Assembly: GCA_030268105.1 (NCBI GenBank)
Contig: BSDZ01000080.1
Span: 1,178,001-1,242,000 of the forward strand
Length of the DNA: 64,000 nt
Direction of reading: 5' to 3'
DNA from: Volvox africanus
Taxonomy: Eukaryota > Chlorophyta > Chlorophyceae > Chlamydomonadales > Volvocaceae
Of this stretch, positions 62,476 through 64,000 are shown piece by piece. The translations under genes were made by a program, and so were the position numbers. Within the stretch, counting starts at the first letter, position 1, and every line of letters begins with the position of its first letter. A model generated the notes under the pieces. That model was not told the DNA's origin and did no database searches. It saw nothing but the letters and a program-made list of their open reading frames with translations.

Positions 62476-63913
62476 TATAAACATATGTATATAGTAAGGG
62501 CTTTCGGTGTTTGGCGCTCTTCACGTAATTTGCACACTTATTCCCACCCGTAGAAGAACGTGTCCGACTTGGTGGAGTGACCGTGGATGTCGATATACAG
62601 CGCCAACCGCCCCGCCGCTGCAAGCTGCTGCAACACGCGCTTTGAATGGTAGACAGTAGGGTAGAGGCACCGGATGGGGCGGTCCCAAACCCTACAGGCC
62701 GTGTGCAGGGGAATGCACAAGACATGCTATAGGTCTGAGATTGCAGTAACATAGGCGGGAAATGATAAAACGAGTGGCAGTTTTCGTCCCCTCTCAAGGA
62801 CTCCCCGTTAACTGTAAAACCGCAAAACCGTAAAACCGTAAAACCCAGGCCACAGCACAGGGAAAACAGAACACCTAAATACCGAGAGACGTATTTTGTA
62901 TCTCCCATTTTTTCTGTCACATCACATGGCACATCACATGGCACATCACATGGCATATCATGTAAGATCATGTCCCCTCACCTGTTGAGGTCCACACCGG
63001 CAAGGCTGCAGCGGTAGTTGCCGTTCACGACGCCGTCCGGATTCAGCATAGGCACCAGTTTGAACACGAAGGAGTTGCGCAGCGTGATCGCCGCGGGATC
63101 AGAGGAGCACAGGAACTCCAAGATGCCCTGTCGCCGCGGCGAATGAAAGGGGGTCGTGTTATGTGTCATGCGTTTCAAATGCAGGCGAGAGAACCAGGCT
63201 GTAGGAGATACACGAGGTGGATAGTGGGGAAAGATCGCAAAACAGAGAAACGGAGAACAGTGCATTATCCTGATATCGGATACTAAACCGAACGTGTTGT
63301 TTGTCCGCGATGTTTCGCTGTTCTAGGATTGTAGCAATGCTGCTAATAACGCGTGAGATGGGTGAAGGCTTCTGAGGTTGGAATCGAGGAGAGGAGAGCA
63401 ACACACGACACTGGTGGTGGTGATTGTGATTGTAATTGTGATTTGCAATCCTCAACAACAGGTCCCCATGTGCCAGGTCTCTCATCCATTTCACGAATTT
63501 CCTTCCCCCCCTTCCCTACCCCTGCCTGCCTGTATATCCCTGCCTTTCTCCCCAACGCGTCCAGGATTCCAGCACCCCACATTTTTACGGACCTGCATTA
63601 GCCAGCTGGCGCACGTCTCCCCTGGGTGTACCCGCGCTGTGATGAATATGCATTCCCGCTGTCTAACCGCCTCTAACGGTGAGCTCCAATCCGTAACGGT
63701 CAACATATCGACACGCAAACCGCTCAGGGTGTAGCAGAGCACGGACCGCACGAGCGGGGGTGGCACGACCGACGGCTGCGGCTGTAGCGGCAACTGCTGT
63801 GGAAGTTGCTGTGACATCTGTGGCTGGAGCTGTTGTGACTGCTGGGAGGTGGCCGCTGATGAGGCGGAGCTTGACTCGGCCGCAAGACGACGTTGAAGTC
63901 CATCCAAATAGTC
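59812..63913 (-). CDS. CCP: Cytosolic carboxypeptidase (M14, AGBL/CCP family), 5' end outside window
   Basis: Zinc carboxypeptidase of the Nna1/AGBL group, which removes glutamates from tubulin tails, notably in cilia. Seven visible exons join in phase: 63913-63593, 63127-62982, 62691-62548, 61894-61498, 61081-61043, 60741-60593 and 59893-59812, 425 residues to the stop. Zinc ligands His and Glu are in [12 protein letters not shown], the third His in [35 protein letters not shown] and LNRVWDRP are family blocks, and the catalytic Glu is in [10 protein letters not shown]...SYTLEAS. Between FFYG and the RMLPYL block is a ~110-residue Gly/Ala/Gln-rich insertion. A Gln-rich run lies in the first visible exon. 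The CCP N-terminal domain must lie beyond 64000. Subclass (CCP1/4, CCP5 or CCP6 type) cannot be decided here. Confidence 0.9.
60375..60505. repeat. Intronic dispersed repeat, copy B
   Basis: In the last carboxypeptidase intron; counterpart of 12595-12745. Shares TAGGTAGCCGCCAAGGCCG exactly and CCGCCTTGCTGCTGG and CGGTACCG blocks. Confidence 0.6.
62010..62089 (-). repeat. CT dinucleotide microsatellite in carboxypeptidase intron
   Basis: About 40 CT units, followed by TTCAGAGAGAGAC, so the end can fold back on itself. Arg-Glu and Ser-Leu frames across it are artefacts. Confidence 0.95.
62437..62476. repeat. TA then GA microsatellite
   Basis: About 11 TA units followed by about 8 GA units in the carboxypeptidase intron between exons 62691-62548 and 61894-61498. 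Confidence 0.9.
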
Positions 63914-64000
63914 CTGTGGACGGGGTAGCAGGGCAGGGGAAAGCGGGGCGTGGAAAATACATAAACGCTTATCTAAAATTTGGCGCAGAGACCCGTTGAT

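Overview
The window looks like nuclear DNA of a volvocine green alga (a Volvox/Chlamydomonas-type genome). The evidence is short, phase-compatible GT-AG introns in almost every gene, Ala/Gly/Gln/Ser homopolymer runs inside otherwise conserved proteins, long simple-sequence tracts inside introns, and candidate TGTAA polyadenylation signals downstream of most stop codons. There is no bacterial or organellar organisation. Species-level assignment is inference.

Layout, left to right. (1) 311-559, +: last exon of a HAD-family hydrolase whose 5' part lies outside the window; a purine satellite follows. (2) 2993-8358, +: Rab escort protein (REP/CHM family), nine exons, with a 32-copy GGGACA tract and an ~83-copy GGGGA tract in introns. 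(3) 9813-13802, -: eight-exon renalase-like FAD/NAD(P)-dependent oxidoreductase of 465 residues, convergent with REP. (4) 14206-30004, +: TAF1, the largest TFIID subunit, about 27 exons and ~2,800 residues, divergent from the oxidoreductase over 403 bp. It carries the TAF1 core, a zinc knuckle, one bromodomain and, unexpectedly, a C-terminal CW-type zinc finger. (5) 31132-31203, +: tRNA-His(GTG). (6) ~31640-32686, +: decayed Ty3/gypsy reverse transcriptase/RNase H fragment. (7) 34442-56358, -: a giant two-exon gene for a ~7,097-residue protein, of which ~21.1 kb is one uninterrupted exon. It has one predicted membrane segment near the N terminus, an array of 52 copies of a 64-residue unit, and several other repeat families. 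I recognise no known family. (8) 59812 to beyond the right edge, -: cytosolic carboxypeptidase (M14/AGBL-type, tubulin-deglutamylase family), seven exons visible, 5' end outside the window.

The conserved genes have no shared pathway: vesicle-traffic prenylation (REP), redox (renalase-like), basal transcription (TAF1) and tubulin modification (CCP). The exceptional locus is the giant repeat gene. Its 192-bp units keep the reading frame throughout (three units are shorter by exactly 9 bp), and blocks of several units are duplicated nearly identically, implying very recent expansion under coding constraint. Exon coordinates were derived by eye from splice consensus, reading phase and remembered family patterns; no alignment was run.
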